From positions 1-37,532 of the IMG/VR virus record IMGVR_UViG_3300034066_000615: a stretch of DNA of 37,532 bases; one strand, given 5' to 3'. Origin of the DNA: a virus. The notes beneath the pieces are model-generated. The model searched no databases and was not told the DNA's origin. It saw only the letters and a list, made by a program, of their open reading frames with translations. This document shows, one piece after another, positions 36,770-37,532 of the stretch (the first letter of the stretch is position 1; every line of letters starts with the position of its first letter). A program made the position numbers and the translations under genes.

Positions 36770-37532
36770 GCCGCCCTCGGGATGCTGATCCATTCCGTCT
36801 TCGATGTAGTTGTTCCGCGCTGAACGTAGACCGGCATCCGGAACGTGATCCCATGCTCGGGATGTGTAATCCAGAGCGCTTGTTGCGCGGGTTCGACGTC
36901 GAAATTATTCGCGTCGGCGTACTCGTCGTAGCCCTTCAGCGTCCCGTTCACAATGAATCGGTTCATGTGGATGTATTGGTGCCAATGTCCGAGGAGCATG
37001 ACGTCGAAGCTCTTATCGGTCTGGACGTTGCGCGCGCGTTTCTTTTTGTCGCCTCGAGCGATCGGACCGAGCGCGCCGATCATGCCGTCGCCGCCCCGGA
37101 ACTGGTCGCCATGCGTGAGGAGGTATCGCGTCCCGAAGATCTTGTAGTAGGCGTCCGGGCCTTCTGGGATCAGGAACGTCACGCGGCGATCGGCCTCGAA
37201 TACCTTCGCGAGCATCTGGTACAAAAGCCAATCGAAGTTCGTATGGTTGCGTCGCTTCGCTCGAGGTTTGCGACTGGTGCGGCCGTGGTTGCCGGTGACG
37301 CAGGGAACGAACACCGCACCGAACTCGTCCGCCAGGGTGCGAACGCACCAGGACAAGACACCGACGAGCTCGATCAGAGCGGGCATCGTCGGCATTTCGT
37401 TCGTTTCGGATAGCTCCTCGTGAATGTCTCCGGAGAGCATATCGCCGCCCAGGATGAAGACACACCCCGGATACTTGCCGCCCTGGATGTGCTTCCGCAG
37501 GAGCTCGATCGCGACCGTGATGAAGGTGCGCG
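36766..37532 (-). CDS. HTH-metallophosphoesterase, C-terminal part
   Basis: Continuation of the gene that starts at 557 on the other side of the circle join. The reading frame is open to the window edge. This part carries the remaining calcineurin-like motifs: GG-D174, G-N225-H226, the H284 of LTHGD and the final G-H326-W-H328. All metal-binding motifs of the family are therefore present and the enzyme looks intact. Its stop overlaps the start of the DUF3310 gene (ATGA). A start at 37440, which a linear reading would give, would cut away the HTH and the first catalytic motifs and is wrong. Confidence 0.9.
   Translation of the reverse strand, partial: RTFITVAIELLRKHIQGGKYPGCVFILGGDMLSGDIHEELSETNEMPTMPALIELVGVLSWCVRTLADEFGAVFVPCVTGNHGRTSRKPRAKRRNHTNFDWLLYQMLAKVFEADRRVTFLIPEGPDAYYKIFGTRYLLTHGDQFRGGDGMIGALGPIARGDKKKRARNVQTDKSFDVMLLGHWHQYIHMNRFIVNGTLKGYDEYADANNFDVEPAQQALWITHPEHGITFRMPVYVQRGTTTSKTEWISIPRAA
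37406..37532. repeat. Direct terminal repeat, right copy (circular overlap)
   Basis: Second copy of the 127-base terminal overlap, identical to positions 1-127. Removing it leaves a unique circle of 37,405 bp. Confidence 0.95.

Noticed and set aside
1-37532. tRNA genes
   Set aside because: No cloverleaf was seen on either strand. The only tRNA-like sequence is the short acceptor-end match near 35960.

Overview
This window is the whole genome of a small temperate tailed phage (lambda/HK97-like siphovirus plan), assembled as a circle. The first 127 bases are repeated exactly as the last 127 (37406-37532), so the unique genome is about 37,405 bp, and one gene (an HTH-metallophosphoesterase) runs across the join. 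High GC, dense ATGA/GTGA stop-start overlaps, a Cro/CI switch, an Rz/Rz1 spanin pair and HK97-type head genes point to a Gram-negative host. A short match to what I recall as the 3' end of the elongator tRNA-Met of Alphaproteobacteria at the end of the integrase gene weakly suggests that class. No bacterial chromosomal genes are seen.

Layout. Almost everything is on the minus strand and reads from about 30.9 kb down to 1 and then, through the circle, to 36.0 kb. Early genes (30940 to 26383): Cro/YdaS-like regulator, DUF1376 replication protein with a repeat-rich putative origin inside its gene, beta-class DNA methyltransferase, helicase-loader-like protein, an SSB-like protein with an acidic tip, several very small genes, a PD-(D/E)XK-fold protein and a RusA resolvase. 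A 149-aa possible late regulator follows. Late genes: HNH nuclease, terminase small and large subunits, portal, prohead protease, major capsid, then an unusual block (20332 to 12386) with two sugar-transfer-like enzymes, a 1109-residue fibre with an S74 chaperone tail, several small fibre-associated proteins and a 513-residue protein made of 20-residue repeats. After this come head-tail connectors, tail tube, G/GT tail chaperones with a -1 slippery run, tape measure, a 1701-residue tail-tip fibre, and lysis genes (amidase, holin-like, Rz/Rz1).

The plus strand holds the lysogeny and recombination arm (31028-36046): an S24 CI-like repressor, a small membrane protein, a lambda-exonuclease-like YqaJ nuclease, a RecT-like annealing protein, small accessory genes and a large serine integrase. 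Five 16-bp operators of one consensus (TCACC-N4-GGTG core) lie in two clusters, three between cro and cI and two over a promoter in front of the recombination arm, matching the logic of lambda OR and OL.

The most unusual items are the 20-residue-repeat protein, the placement of the fibre and sugar-enzyme block between capsid and connectors, tandem terminators directly in front of the tail-tube gene, the iteron-like origin, the fibre core lacking the CTCGAG palindrome that saturates the rest of the genome, and a probable CTG start codon on the glycosyltransferase.
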